This document shows positions 11,609 through 23,339 of a stretch of 64,000 nucleotides of DNA, in pieces (within the stretch, counting starts at the first letter, position 1; the number at the start of each line of letters is the position of its first letter). The notes beneath the pieces were generated by a model that saw only the letters and a program-made list of their open reading frames with translations, was not told the DNA's origin and made no database searches. The stretch comes from Paenibacillus sp. CC-CFT747. GTDB taxonomy: Bacteria; Bacillota; Bacilli; Paenibacillales; NBRC-103111. Location: assembly GCA_030323305.1 (NCBI GenBank), contig CP106741.1:3781501-3845500 (forward strand), read 5' to 3'. The position numbers and the translations under genes were made by a program.

Positions 11609-12564
11609 ATGAAAACAACGCCTGCCGCCGTAGGAACGGATAGAGCACCGGCAGCGAAAGAGGCTTTTACCAAACAAAGCGGTTTCGGCAGAATATTCCC
11701 CTATTTGTCATGCTTATACCGGGAGTGCTTTATTATCTGATATTCCGCTACTTGCCTATGGGCGGTCTTGTGATTGCTTTCAAAAACTACAATTTTCACG
11801 ATGGCATATGGTCAAGTCCGTGGGTCGGCTTGAAGTATTTCGAGATTTTATTCCAGTCCAACGTCACGCTGCAAATTATCTGGAATACCCTCAACCTGAG
11901 CGTACTGAGCCTGATCTTCGGGTTCCCTGCGCCGATTATTATTGCCATTGCCTTGAATGAGGTCCGGAAGAGCTGGCTGAAGCGCTGGATTCAAACCATT
12001 ATTTATCTGCCTCATTTTTTGTCTTGGGTTATCGTTGCAGGCATTATCCTGACCCTGTTCTCCATTGACGGAGGTACCATCAATAAGCTGCTGGGCCAAT
12101 GGGGGATGGAGCCTGTTCCTTTCCTGTACCGCGCGAACTCATGGATCGCCATCTTTATCGGCTCGGGCATGTGGAAGGAGATGGGCTTCAGCGCTATTAT
12201 CTATCTCGCCGCTATTTCCGGCATTGACCCCAGCCTGTACGAATCCGCGGGGATGGACGGCGCAGGCAAGCTTAGGCAGATTTGGCATATCACCCTGCCA
12301 GGCATCCGTCCTACGATTATCCTGCTGCTGATTCTTGGAATGGGCCGTCTGATGGAGGTAGGATTTGACCAGGTTTACAATTTGCAGAATCCCACTGTCC
12401 TGCAGAAAGCGGAGGTCATCAGCACCTACGTGTACAAAGTGGGGCTGCAACAGGCCCAGTTTGGCCTGACTACAGCCATGGGCTTGTTTGAATCCTTTGT
12501 CGGTCTGGTGCTTGTGCTGTCGGCTAATGCACTAGCCCGTAAATTCGATCAGGGCTTATTCTGA
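11609..12564 (+). CDS. Sugar ABC transporter permease, LplB/YteP type
   Basis: Six-helix inner-membrane permease of the carbohydrate importer family CUT1. MLIPGVLYYLIFRYLPMGG is the first helix region, and the EAA loop (ESAGMDGAGKLRQIWHITLPG) contacts the ATPase. The start ATG 11609 follows GAAAGAAGGG. A missing C at 11698-11701 shifts the frame, and the repaired protein is about 318 residues, normal size. It is the first gene of an operon with the second permease, binding protein, GH105 and two-component system. No ATPase is encoded in the operon, as usual for these systems, which share an MsmX-type ATPase. Confidence 0.9.
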
Positions 12565-12582
12565 AGAAAGGAGGAAATCCTC

Positions 12583-13454
12583 TTGAGGGAATCCACAGGC
12601 GGAAAAATTTTTGTAATCTTTATTCACGTGGTATTGATCATCGTTTCGCTCACCTGCATTCTGCCTTTCCTGCATCTGATTGCGCTGTCCATAAGCTCAG
12701 GGCATGCGGTTGACCTGGGTCAAGTCTGGTTCTGGCCGGTGGGGCTTGATTTCACCGTTTACAGATACTTTTTGAGAATACACCGGCCTTGCGCGCCTTA
12801 ACCAACAGCGTGATCATTACCTTATGCGGAACGGCCTTGAGCATGCTGGCCACGGTGCTGACGGCCTATCCCTTATCCCGCCGTTACCTCTACGCCCGCA
12901 AACCGATCACAACGGCCGCATTGTTCACCATGCTCTTCAGTGGAGGGATGATCCCTACCTATCTGGTCATGAATAGCCTGCATTTGACCAATACTTACTG
13001 GTCCCTCTGGTTTGGCGGGCTGATCAGCACCTATAATATGCTGATTATGAAGAGCTATTTTGAGAGCATCCCGGGAGAAGTGGCGGAATCCGCCCAGATT
13101 GATGGCTGCGGCGAGGTCCAATTGCTCATGCGCATCATACTGCCCTTATCTCTTCCCATGTTGGCTACGCTGACGTTATTCTACGGAGTGGGCTACTGGA
13201 ACATGTTCATGAGCGTTATTCTTTACATCAATAAGACGAATTTGCTGAATCTTACCGTTATCGTTCAGGGGATGTTGCAAATTCAGGGGAACTTCAATAT
13301 GTCGGCCATGGATATGATGCAGCAGCAGGAAATGGTATCCGAAAAGCTGAAAGCGGTTGGGGTAATGGTTATGGTTGTGCCCATGCTGGTGGTATATCCG
13401 TTCCTGCAGAAATATTTTGTCAAAGGCATTATGCTGGGCTCTATCAAGGGTTAG
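12583..13454 (+). CDS. Sugar ABC transporter permease, YtcP/MalG type
   Basis: Second permease of the importer. The TTG start follows AAAGGAGGAAATCC. Helices are followed by the EAA loop ESAQIDGCGEVQLLMRIILP, and the C-terminus YPFLQKYFVKGIMLGSIKG is diagnostic of the YtcP group. A T run at about 12770-12776 is one base short and breaks the frame near residue 66. The repaired length is about 290 residues. It lies 18 bases after the first permease and 44 before the binding protein. Confidence 0.9.
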
Positions 13455-13498
13455 CGGGAACAATGAAATGTATCATAGATTGATGAGGGGGATTCCAC

Positions 13499-15139
13499 AT
13501 GTTTGGACAAACATTGGCACCAAAAATGAAGATTACGTTAGCGCTGGGACTGTCGGCGGTTATGGCAGCAGGGGCAGCTGGTTGCAGTCAAAAGGAAGAA
13601 GGGACAGAAGGGCAAGCTGAAGGAAAAGCCACAATTACCGTTTCCAATTATGACCGGGGGAATATTCCCGCAGCGGAGGGAACGGTTGAGGACAACCGCT
13701 GGACCAAGTGGATCAATGAGCATTCTCCCGTTACGGCCAAGTTTGTGCCGGTGGCCCGGGCAGAGGCAGTCAAGAAGCTGAATGTGTTGTTCGCATCGGG
13801 CAGTGCGCCGGATATTGTCAATGATTATGATACGGGGTTCCGGAATTCCCTGTACCAGCAGAAGCAATTGATGCCTCTGGACGATTACTTGCAATATGCC
13901 CCTGAATACCAGAAGCTGCTGGAGAAGTACCCCCAGCTTCGCAAAATAGGCACCAAGCCGGACGGCAAGCTTTACGAAATTGGTAAAATTAATGAGCCCC
14001 ATCTGCAGAGTGTAGCCTTTATCCGGATGGATTGGCTGAAAAAGCTGAAGCTGGAGGTTCCGAAGACCACCGACGAATTGCTTGTCGTTCTGAAAGCATT
14101 CGTTGAGCAGGACCCTGACGGCAACGGGAAGAAGGATACTTATGGAACCAATATGAGCTACACCTCGGACGGCATGGTGGATTCCATGTTCGGCTCGTAC
14201 GGCTGGAAAATCTCCAATGATGACAAAATTATCAGAACTTGGGATAATACGCTGGAGTCTCTTAAGTTCAAGAAAAGGTTATTTGAGGAAGGGCTTATCG
14301 ATAAGGATTACCTGGCGGACAAGAATGGGGCCAAAGCCAAGCAGGATTATCTGAACGGAAAAATAGGCGTTTATCTTCCTCCTGTTGTCAGCAACTGGTT
14401 TGAGAGTACGGTAACGGACGTCAAAACGCTCCGCAAGATTGTTCCGGAGGCGGAGATTGCGCCAATGGCGCAGCCCAAGTCTTCCATGGGGCAATTCGTT
14501 CACCATGTGGTCAATCCGGTTCAAATGACCACGGTGATCAATGCCGCGGCCAAAAATCCCAAGGCTGCTATGGAATATATTAACTTCATCCTCAAGCCGG
14601 AGAACAGTCTGATTCTGAAAAAAGGAATGGAAGGGGAGCATTGGAAAAAAGGTGCGGACGGTTTTCCCAAGGTCATTGATCCTGCGAAGAATGCCAAGGA
14701 ACTGGATTGGGCCATGGACTACTCCATGTTCTACTCGATCCCAGAGAATCCGCTTCTGATTTCCACCACTGCGTTCGACATGAGTGATCCTGACCAGAAG
14801 GCTGGTCTGGACATGTTGAAGAAAGCCGACGAGTTTCTACTTAATCCCGAGGCCCAGTATCCCGCGCTGAGTCACTATGAGCATATGCCTACCCTGGCGA
14901 GCGAGTTGGTAGTGATCAATACCAATATCGACAAGGAAATCAAGGACATCTATACCAAAGGCATTATCGGCGGGGCCCCCTATACCCCTGAGCAGGCCAT
15001 TGCTGATGCCAAAGCTGCCTGGGAGAGAGGCGGCGGCAAACAGATAGAAGAATTCATGAATACCTGGTATAAAGAAAATAAGGACAGAGCCTTCCTAGGT
15101 AAGGATATCCTGGAGTTGGTACGCTCCCAGCACAAATAA
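13499..15139 (+). CDS. Extracellular sugar-binding lipoprotein (LipO/YtcQ type)
   Basis: Full-length binding protein of 546 residues with an intact frame. The signal sequence ends AAGAAGC, a lipobox whose Cys would be lipid-anchored outside the membrane. An internal ATG at 13526 (MKITLALG) is an alternative start nearer the usual length. The SBP1 fold runs throughout, with FASGSAPDIV near the N-terminus. This family binds oligosaccharides, and the GH105 gene that follows suggests unsaturated rhamnogalacturonan or pectin oligomers. Confidence 0.9.
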   Translation: MFGQTLAPKMKITLALGLSAVMAAGAAGCSQKEEGTEGQAEGKATITVSNYDRGNIPAAEGTVEDNRWTKWINEHSPVTAKFVPVARAEAVKKLNVLFASGSAPDIVNDYDTGFRNSLYQQKQLMPLDDYLQYAPEYQKLLEKYPQLRKIGTKPDGKLYEIGKINEPHLQSVAFIRMDWLKKLKLEVPKTTDELLVVLKAFVEQDPDGNGKKDTYGTNMSYTSDGMVDSMFGSYGWKISNDDKIIRTWDNTLESLKFKKRLFEEGLIDKDYLADKNGAKAKQDYLNGKIGVYLPPVVSNWFESTVTDVKTLRKIVPEAEIAPMAQPKSSMGQFVHHVVNPVQMTTVINAAAKNPKAAMEYINFILKPENSLILKKGMEGEHWKKGADGFPKVIDPAKNAKELDWAMDYSMFYSIPENPLLISTTAFDMSDPDQKAGLDMLKKADEFLLNPEAQYPALSHYEHMPTLASELVVINTNIDKEIKDIYTKGIIGGAPYTPEQAIADAKAAWERGGGKQIEEFMNTWYKENKDRAFLGKDILELVRSQHK

Positions 15140-15240
15140 GGGCTGAAGGGCCTGGAATAGGATAAATGAGGACTTGGTTCGGCAAAGGCCGGGCCAAGTT
15201 TGCTTTCGGAACATTTTATATGAGGAGGAGTATAGGAATC

Positions 15241-16356
15241 ATGACAAATGAAATGCTGCTTCAAAAAATCGGACTGGTAGTGGACAAGCTTATGAATCTG
15301 GGCGGCAGCGACTATGAAAAGGATAAAACCGTGGTCCAGGCCGATACAAGAAAAGGAATTGTCCAACGGGATTTCGGAATTGAAGAATGGGACTGGCCCC
15401 AAGGCATCGGTCTTTATGGTCTGTACAAGCTGCAGAAGTATTACAGCGATCACCGCTATATAAAGTTTTTTCAGAACTGGTATTCCCGCAATTTTGAGGT
15501 TGGTCTGCCGTCAAAAAACATTAATACGACCGCCCCTTATCTGGCTCTGGTTCTGCTCCTAGATCAGCTTGAGCCTTCCAACCAGCTGGAACAGCTATGC
15601 CGGGATCACGCGGACTGGCTCGTTCATGAGCTGCCCAAGACCAAGGAAGGCGGCTTCCAGCATACAGTCACTGCCATTGGCAACCGGGATGGAATCCACT
15701 TGCACAATGGGCAGTTATGGATTGATACGCTCTTTATGGCGGTTCTGTTTCTGAACCAGGCCGGGCGCAAGTTCAATCGGCCGGAGTGGGAGCACGAAGC
15801 AGTACACCAGATTTTGCTCCATATCAAGTACTTGTTCGACAAACGTACCGGACTGTTCTTCCACGGCTGGAGCTTCGAGCGCAATGATAATTTCGGCGGC
15901 ATCTTCTGGTGCCGCGGCAATTCCTGGTTCACCTACGGCCTCGTCGATTACCTGGAAACTTGCCAGGATACGATGAACCCGGGTGTCCGTCAATTTCTGG
16001 TCGATACGTATAAGGCTCAGGTCAACGCTCTGGTTCCGCTCCAGGCCGTTTCCGGTCTATGGCACACCGTCCTACAAGACCCAACCAGCTATGAAGAGGT
16101 ATCCGGATCGGCCGCAATTGCCGCGGGTATCCTAAAAGGCATAAAAGCCGGTATTCTGGATTCCTCCTATCAGGCTGTTGCCGACAAGGCCATCCAGGCG
16201 GTTTGTCAAAATATCAGCGGGGATGGAACCGTGCTGAATGTGTCAGCCGGAACCGGTATGGGAATGGATAAAGACCATTATAAAAACATTACCATTATGC
16301 CAATGGCATACGGACAGTCCCTTGCTCTTATTGCCTTGTATGAAGCTTTAAAATAA
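15241..16356 (+). CDS. Unsaturated glucuronyl/rhamnogalacturonyl hydrolase, GH105 (or GH88)
   Basis: 371 residues, no signal peptide, so cytoplasmic. It removes the 4,5-unsaturated uronic acid left by pectin lyases from imported oligosaccharides. WDWPQGIGLYGLYKL opens the (alpha/alpha)6 barrel, HNGQLWIDTLFMA holds the presumed catalytic Asp, and WCRGNSWFTYGL and SGSAAIAAGILKG are family motifs. The ATG at 15241 follows AGGAGGAG; the frame is open further upstream from 15166, but that extension lacks similarity. Its place directly after the binding protein supports rhamnogalacturonan-type cargo. It is the first of two GH105-like genes in the window (the other is at 60245). Confidence 0.88.
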   Translation: MTNEMLLQKIGLVVDKLMNLGGSDYEKDKTVVQADTRKGIVQRDFGIEEWDWPQGIGLYGLYKLQKYYSDHRYIKFFQNWYSRNFEVGLPSKNINTTAPYLALVLLLDQLEPSNQLEQLCRDHADWLVHELPKTKEGGFQHTVTAIGNRDGIHLHNGQLWIDTLFMAVLFLNQAGRKFNRPEWEHEAVHQILLHIKYLFDKRTGLFFHGWSFERNDNFGGIFWCRGNSWFTYGLVDYLETCQDTMNPGVRQFLVDTYKAQVNALVPLQAVSGLWHTVLQDPTSYEEVSGSAAIAAGILKGIKAGILDSSYQAVADKAIQAVCQNISGDGTVLNVSAGTGMGMDKDHYKNITIMPMAYGQSLALIALYEALK

Positions 16357-16455
16357 TTCAAGTAAACCGGACCGGAATGTGATGCGCTTCCTCCCTACGT
16401 AGACAGGTAAAATGTAAACCTTGTTTGCTTGGAAGGAAGCGTTTTATAACACAGT

Positions 16456-18297
16456 ATGAAATTCAAAGGGGAGAGGAGTCGACTGCATCCGACAAGCTGG
16501 CCGGGTTATATAGCCGGAAAAATAAAGGGAAGCTTCAAGATCAAACTGATCGTGCTGCTCTCGTGTATGGTAACCCTTGCCTTTGCCGTGGCAGGCTGGA
16601 TGGTTTATCGGTCAAATATCCAGTTAATGGAGGATGAAATCAGCAAGCAGTTCTCCATCGCCAACGAACAGGCTTTGGCCAGACTGGAGATGACCTTCCA
16701 GGAAATCAACCGCGTATCCCAATCCATTATCCTGAATCCGTCCATCGAACTGTTCCTCAGGGAGAACGTCGTTCCCGTAAGCGATTCCTACACCCAATTC
16801 AAGAACCGCAAGTATGTGGAAGAGCAGTTGAATATGCTGCTGGTGGATGCGCCGTCCATCCGTTCCGTTTTCCTGTACAATGAGGACGGGGAAATGACGG
16901 CTCTCTCCAAAACCGGTGCGTCGGGAGAGCCGGGAACGGATGACTTGACCAGGATGATGGAAAAACTTAAGCCCCATCGGGGGAATATGGTCTGGGGCCG
17001 AGCCGAGGCGGCCAGCACCATTGATCCGGAGGGCCGCAGAACAGTTCTGGTTGCAGCCAGACGGATGCTCAATGAGAGGCTGATCCCGTACGGCACCATG
17101 GTGATGGTGATGGAGGAAAGCTTGGTATCCAAGGTGCTGCGGGATCTTACGGAGAACAGCAGCGGCAAGGTGTTGCTGCTGGAGCCTACAGGCGGTGTGC
17201 TCTACTCCAATACCGATCAGAGCGAGATGGAGCAACTCGTGCAACTGACAAAGGCACATTATCCTCGTTATGTCAAAATGAATAGTATCACTTATCTGTT
17301 TGTCCGCCACGAGCTGATTCCGGCAGGCTTTACCCTATATGGAGGGGCTTCCTTGCAGGAGATACAGAGGAAAAATAAAGACATCATCCAGGTATTGGCT
17401 TTTGCCGGAATCGGCGTGATCCTGCTCAGTGCACTACTTATTACGATTTCCACCCGGACGCTCCTCACTCCTCTCGCCCATCTGATGCAGGGACTGCGTA
17501 TGCTGCGTTCCGGCGATTTCACGGTCCGTGTCAAAGTGGATTCCGGCGATGAGCTGGGCTTCATCGGAGACAGCTTCAACAGCATGGCTGAGCAAGTGAG
17601 CGAGCTGATTAATAAGGTATATCTGGCCCAGATCAGCCAGCGGGAATCGGAGCTGAAGGCCATCCAGGCACAGTTGAACCCTCATTATCTGCACAACCTG
17701 TTCAATGAGCTGTATTGGAAGCTGTACAGCAACGATCAGGAGGAGGCGGCGCTTCTGATCAACGCCATCTCGGAGATGTTGAAGTATTCCCTTAAATCTG
17801 TCCAGACGGATACGACTCTTGGCGAAGAGCTGCACCAGATCCGCAATTACATCAAGATCCAGACAGAGCTGTTCACCGGCGAGATTGAAACCATTATCCA
17901 AGCTGAGGAGTCCCTGCTGAGTCTGCGGATGATGCGATCCCTCTTGCTGCCGGTGGTGGAAAATGTTTTTGTGCACGCTTTCCGTGATATGGAGAAAGAC
18001 CGGGTGCTGCGGATTAAAGCGCTCCTGTTAAATGAGGCGCTGCATATCGTGGTGGCTGACAACGGATGCGGTATGGATAAAGAAACCCTGAGAACCTTGA
18101 CAGAGGCGGAGGCTATACTGCCGGACGGCGATAAGACAGGAATCGGCTACAAAAGTGTGCTGCGGCGCATTCAACTGGTATACGGACCCTCATATGGAGT
18201 GGAAATTACCAGTAGTAAAGGAAAAGGAACGGTTGTTCACATGACGCTTCCTATTAGATCCGGGACACTGGGGAGTCAACAGGAGGGAAACGGGTGA
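16456..18297 (+). CDS. Sensor histidine kinase, YesM type
   Basis: 613 residues. TM1 is at about 30-52, an extracellular dCache-like sensor at 55-300, TM2 at about 315-335 and HAMP at 336-385. The His_kinase segment has QLNPHYLHN (phosphoacceptor His). HATPase_c has VVENVFVHAF (N box) and VADNGCGMD (G1). It is expected to sense an extracellular sugar or the liganded binding protein and phosphorylate the adjacent regulator. Its stop overlaps the regulator GTG (GTGA), indicating translational coupling. The frame is intact. Confidence 0.93.
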   Translation: MKFKGERSRLHPTSWPGYIAGKIKGSFKIKLIVLLSCMVTLAFAVAGWMVYRSNIQLMEDEISKQFSIANEQALARLEMTFQEINRVSQSIILNPSIELFLRENVVPVSDSYTQFKNRKYVEEQLNMLLVDAPSIRSVFLYNEDGEMTALSKTGASGEPGTDDLTRMMEKLKPHRGNMVWGRAEAASTIDPEGRRTVLVAARRMLNERLIPYGTMVMVMEESLVSKVLRDLTENSSGKVLLLEPTGGVLYSNTDQSEMEQLVQLTKAHYPRYVKMNSITYLFVRHELIPAGFTLYGGASLQEIQRKNKDIIQVLAFAGIGVILLSALLITISTRTLLTPLAHLMQGLRMLRSGDFTVRVKVDSGDELGFIGDSFNSMAEQVSELINKVYLAQISQRESELKAIQAQLNPHYLHNLFNELYWKLYSNDQEEAALLINAISEMLKYSLKSVQTDTTLGEELHQIRNYIKIQTELFTGEIETIIQAEESLLSLRMMRSLLLPVVENVFVHAFRDMEKDRVLRIKALLLNEALHIVVADNGCGMDKETLRTLTEAEAILPDGDKTGIGYKSVLRRIQLVYGPSYGVEITSSKGKGTVVHMTLPIRSGTLGSQQEGNG

Positions 18298-19828
18298 AGG
18301 GCAAGTTGTTTATTGCAGAGGATCAGCCTAACTTCCGCAAGGGGCTGCTGAAACTGGTGGGGAAGCGGTCCGCCCAGTGGGTAGTAACTGGGGAAGCGGC
18401 CAATGGCCGGGACGCCTTGTTAATGATGGAGAATTGTGTCCCAGATCTCTTGCTGACCGATATCCGGATGCCCCATATAGATGGTCTGCAGCTGGCAGAA
18501 GAAATCAGAAGCCGCGGCTGGCTGACGAAGATTGTAATTGTAACCGGATTCAAGGATTTTTCGTATGCCCAGTCCGCCGTCAAGTTCGGTGTGCTGGACT
18601 TTATCACGAAGCCTTGTGTGGAAACGGATATATTAAGCGTACTCGAGCGGATTTATGTGCAGCTGATTGAAGAAAGCCAGTCTCAGCTCTTGGTGGAGGG
18701 CTGGAAGCGCCAGCATGAAGACAGCGAGCTGCGCTCGGCCATTATGGGCATGCCCTGCAGCGGGGAAGAGGTGGAGGCTCTGCTGAAGCGGTTGAAGCAA
18801 TGTGAGCTTCATTTTCTCCGTATTCCTACCTATTTCCCCCGGAGAAGCATTATTCCGCCGAGGATGTGCCGCTTTTGCAGTTTGCTTTCGCCAATATTGC
18901 CGGGGAGCACTTGAATAAATGGTTTCCCGGCGGCTTTCGCCTGTTTCCCATGAACGCTTCGGAGTGGGCTTTATTGGTGGACCGGAGTGCTTCCCAGCCG
19001 AACACATCCCCCTCATGGCCGCAGATACTCACCGATTCGGTCCATCATTATCTGAGGCTGGCTCTTGAATACAGCGGACAAGGGCTATGCGCCAGTACGG
19101 AGGAATTGCGTCAGGGCTACAGACGCTATTGCCGGAAAGGGGACAGGGACTACGGTTCTGCCAATGAATCACTGCTCAACCAGACGGCCCTTTACGAGAA
19201 GGAGAAGGAAATTGTAACCTGGCTTATGTCGGAGGATAACAGCCGGCTGAGCCGTGAGCTGCAGGAGCAAGCCGTCCGGATCAGCCATTTGCCCCCGCAA
19301 ACCGCCAAGATTGAAGCGCTGCTGCTGGCTGCTGCCATTCTTCGGCTAGTGCAGGTCCAGTTTCCCGAATGGCAAATGGCTGTGCGCCCCATACAGTGGG
19401 ATACTGTCTACAAATGTGCGACGCCGGAGGATATTGCGGCATGGCTGCAGGGATATATCCATGAATTCCTGCAGTCTCACAATAACTGGCTTGCCAGCAA
19501 GAATGATAATCCAGTCAAGCAGGCTATCCGGTTTATTGAAGAGTCATACATGGGGGTATGCGGCTTGGCCGAGGTGGCGGCCCATGTCCATCTCAACCCC
19601 AGCTACTTCAGTAATCTGTTTAAAAAGGAAACCGGGGAAAGTGTAACCGGCTATATCCAGAACCTGCGCGTACAAAAAGCGAAGCTTCTGCTGAAAAGTA
19701 CAGATATGAAAATATTCGAAATTTCCGAAGCCACGGGCTTCAACGACTCCAATTATTTCACGCATATCTTCAACAAAATAGCGGGAGTCTCGCCCAAAGA
19801 ATACCGCAAGCAGATGGCCGGCCTGTGA
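18294..19828 (+). CDS. Response regulator, YesN type (receiver plus AraC DNA-binding domain)
   Basis: GTG start overlaps the kinase stop. The receiver is canonical: acidic pair in IAEDQP, phosphoacceptor Asp in LLTDIRMP, Lys in FITKP. A long linker leads to two AraC-type helix-turn-helix motifs at the C-terminus (LAEVAAHVHLNPSYFSNLFK and ISEATGFNDSNYFTHIFNK). The frame breaks at a C run near 18836-18841 (one base short); the repaired protein is about 511 residues. It probably activates the upstream transporter operon and perhaps the GH43 gene through the duplicated element at 6874 and 11495. Confidence 0.92.
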
Positions 19829-19873
19829 CTCTTCCAGGAAAAAGTTCATTTTACACCGTGCCCAAACCGGCTT

Positions 19874-20017
19874 AACAGAATTCATCCTGGCCGCCAAGCT
19901 GCGACGGTCACTGAGATCGCCTTGTCTCCCGGGTATCCGAATTTATTTTCGTTTACCCGGGCATTCAAAAATGATTACTCGGTTCCCCCGATCGTTTATC
20001 GCTGGGGGTTCTCATGA
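19874..20017 (+). pseudogene. Fragment of an AraC-family regulator (last helix-turn-helix)
   Basis: A frame ending at TGA 20015-20017 encodes TEIALSPGYPNLFSFTRAFK followed by NDYSVPPIVYR, the unmistakable second helix-turn-helix and terminal motif of AraC proteins. No start codon or upstream domain exists; it lies between the YesN stop and a terminator. It is a remnant of a lost regulator, distinct from the regulator at 18294, whose own C-terminus is complete. Confidence 0.7.
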
Positions 20018-20019
20018 GA

Positions 20020-20064
20020 AAAACGACCGGGATGAGCCCTTAGGCTCAACCGGTTTATTTTTTT
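20020..20064 (+). terminator. Intrinsic terminator
   Basis: Arms ACCGG...TGAGCC and GGCTCA..CCGGT with loop CTTA, followed by TTTATTTTTTT. It ends the YesM/YesN operon. Confidence 0.85.
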
Positions 20065-20131
20065 GCCGCTCGCTTGTGCCATCTCTTCTTGTGGAATAAT
20101 GCTTGATTAAAGGTTTAGGGGGAACACTATT

Positions 20132-20145
20132 GTTGCAAATGCAAC
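20132..20145. promoter_or_regulatory. Candidate MarR operator
   Basis: GTTGCAAATGCAAC is an inverted repeat (GTTGCA/TGCAAC) resembling the TTGCATATGCAA-type sites of many MarR regulators. It lies 50 bases upstream of the marR-like gene, where autoregulation is expected. Confidence 0.5.
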
Positions 20146-20195
20146 ATAAGAAGGCTATTATTTAGATGCAGTAAATACGTCCTAAGGAGTTAATA

Positions 20196-21187
<992 letters not shown>

Positions 21188-21206
21188 TAAGGAAAGAAGT
21201 TCGGAG

Positions 21207-21254
21207 AAACTGCCATACCCTTACTCGTACGGGGGATGGCAGTTTTATTTTTTC
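21207..21254 (+). terminator. Intrinsic terminator after the acetyltransferase
   Basis: AAACTGCCATACCC pairs with GGGGGATGGCAGTTT across a 10-base loop, followed by TATTTTTT. Confidence 0.85.
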
Positions 21255-21461
21255 AAAACGCCAATCGGACAAGCGGCTACCGTATTTCAAGGGACAACGG
21301 CTTGTCCCGTTAGGAAATAAGCGGATTTTTGCATCAGGTAGAAAAATGCATCATGGGGCCTTCGGGAGAAAAACGACGCATGGAAGCCCTAATTGCTGCT
21401 TGGAAATCCAGGATGGCCGGGTTTATGATGAGGCCAGAGGTTAGGAGCCTAGTACAACGAC

Positions 21462-22420
21462 ATGGAGGTGACGAACATAAGCGAAGTGATTAGCACGATG
21501 AAGCGGCGGCCGGTGGAGCTGTCCCGGCACAAGCGGTTAATCCGGAAAAACCGGCTGTATTATCTGATGTTTGTCATTCCCTTTCTGTATTATCTTGTTT
21601 TCCACTACATCCCGATGTTCGGCATTCTGATCGCGTTCAAGGATTACAATGTGTTTCAAGGAGTGTTCGGCAGCTCCTGGGTAGGGCTTACCTATTTCAA
21701 GAGCTTCCTGACCGACCCTTACTTTTACAAGCTGGTCCGAAATACACTCGTCTTGGGGGCCTATCACATTATCTTCTCTTTTCCTGCCCCGATCATCTTG
21801 GCGCTGCTCTTGAATGAGCTCAAGCACCGGATGTTCAAACGGTTCGTCCAGACGATCAGCTACCTGCCTCATTTTCTTTCAACGGTCGTCGTGGTCGGCA
21901 TGATCGTGAATTTTATGGCGCAGGACGGGGTCATTAATCATTTCTTAGAATGGCTCGGGATGGAACCGGTTCAATTTCTCATGCTGTCGCAGTGGTTTCG
22001 AAGTATCTACATATCCTCCGAAATCTGGCAGGGCATCGGCTGGGGCTCCATTATTTATCTGGCGGCGCTAACGTCGGTAGACCCTCATTTATATGAAGCG
22101 GCTACTATAGACGGGGCTAACCGTTGGAAGCAGATGCGGCATATTACCCTGCCCGGGATCGCCCCTACAATTATCGTGCTGCTCTTGTTCAACATCGGCG
22201 CGGTGATGTCGGTTTCGTTTGAAAAGGTATTGCTGCTCCAAAACGGCTCGAATTTCGAAACGTCTGATGTTATCGCAACTTATGTATACCGAAGGGGCTG
22301 GTTTCGAGCGATTTCAGCTACGCTACCGCGGTGGGGCTGTTCAATTCCGTCGTGGCGATCCTCTTTCTCACGATCGGCAACACGATCAGCAGAAAAGTCA
22401 GCGAAACCAGCCTATGGTGA
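21462..22420 (+). CDS. Sugar ABC transporter permease, LplB type
   Basis: Inner-membrane permease, about 319 residues after repair. The first helix region is LMFVIPFLYYLVFHYIPMFG, and the EAA loop is YEAATIDGANRWKQMRHITLPG. The frame breaks in a G run at 22295-22298, one base short; in the corrected frame it ends in VGLFNSVVAILFLTIGN and stops at 22418-22420. It opens an operon of two permeases, binding protein, membrane AraC regulator, BNR hydrolase and lyase. The start ATG 21462 precedes a basic cytoplasmic N-terminus; MKRRPVELS (21492) is an alternative. Confidence 0.9.
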
Positions 22421-22437
22421 AGGAGTGACGGCTTGCC

Positions 22438-23310
22438 GTGAAGCAGGGATTCGGTTCGCGCCTATTTGATGGCTTCAACATTGTGTTCATGCTCATCCTT
22501 GTCTTTGTCATGTTTTATCCGCTATATTATGTGTTCGTCGTTTCGGTCAGCGATGGAGGGGCGGTCCTGCGGGGAGACGTGACCTTCTGGCCGAAGGGCT
22601 TTACCTTCAGCACCTATAAGCTGATCCTGGAAGATCCTTTGATCTTCCGGTCCTACACGAACACGATCGTCTACACGGTGGTCGGCACCATCGTCAACGT
22701 TTGCTGTACGATTCTGTGTGCTTACCCGCTGTCCAAGAAAGACTTTTACGGAAGAGGCTTTTTCACCTTGATGATCGTGGTCACCATGTTCTTCGGCGGG
22801 GGGCTCATCCCTTCCTACCTGCTCGTTCAAAAGCTCGGGATGGTGAACACGATGTGGGCGCTTATTATCCCGGGGGCGATCAGCGCGTGGAACATGATCA
22901 TCATGCGCACATTCTTCCAAGGGCTGCCGGAGGAGATTTTTGAGTCCGCCCATATGGACGGAGCCAATGAGCTCACGGTCCTGCTGCGCATAGCTCTGCC
23001 GCTCTCCGTGCCGATTCTCGCGACGATCTCCATGTTTTATGCGGTCGGGCATTGGAACAGCTTCTTCCCGGCCTTGATTTACTTGAATGAAAAGGTAAAG
23101 TATCCGATCCAGATCATGCTTCGCAATATGGTGGTCATGGGGGACATGACGAACCAGACGCAGCAGCTAAGCGGGGAATTCGCGGGTGTTACCGCCACCA
23201 ACATCAAATACGCCGTTATCATCATCGTCGTGTTTCCGATCCTGCTTGTTTATCCGTTTATCCAGAAGTATTTCATCAAGGGCGCTCTGATCGGTTCGCT
23301 CAAAGGATGA
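22438..23310 (+). CDS. Sugar ABC transporter permease, YtcP type
   Basis: 290 residues, intact. GTG start after GAAGGAGTGA. The helix order and the EAA loop ESAHMDGANELTVLLRIALP are typical, and the C-terminus FIQKYFIKGALIGSLKG marks the YtcP group. It forms the channel with the preceding permease. The ATPase must come from elsewhere, for example the msmX-like gene at 32287 or a genomic copy. Confidence 0.92.
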   Translation: MKQGFGSRLFDGFNIVFMLILVFVMFYPLYYVFVVSVSDGGAVLRGDVTFWPKGFTFSTYKLILEDPLIFRSYTNTIVYTVVGTIVNVCCTILCAYPLSKKDFYGRGFFTLMIVVTMFFGGGLIPSYLLVQKLGMVNTMWALIIPGAISAWNMIIMRTFFQGLPEEIFESAHMDGANELTVLLRIALPLSVPILATISMFYAVGHWNSFFPALIYLNEKVKYPIQIMLRNMVVMGDMTNQTQQLSGEFAGVTATNIKYAVIIIVVFPILLVYPFIQKYFIKGALIGSLKG

Positions 23311-23339
23311 TTCTATTTCAGTAGAGGGGAAGATGTGAT

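Noticed and set aside
16382..16446. Hairpin GCTTCCTCCC...GGAAGGAAGC before the YesM kinase as a terminator
   Set aside because: The loop is about 45 bases, with one mismatch and only a short T run, so a functional terminator is doubtful.
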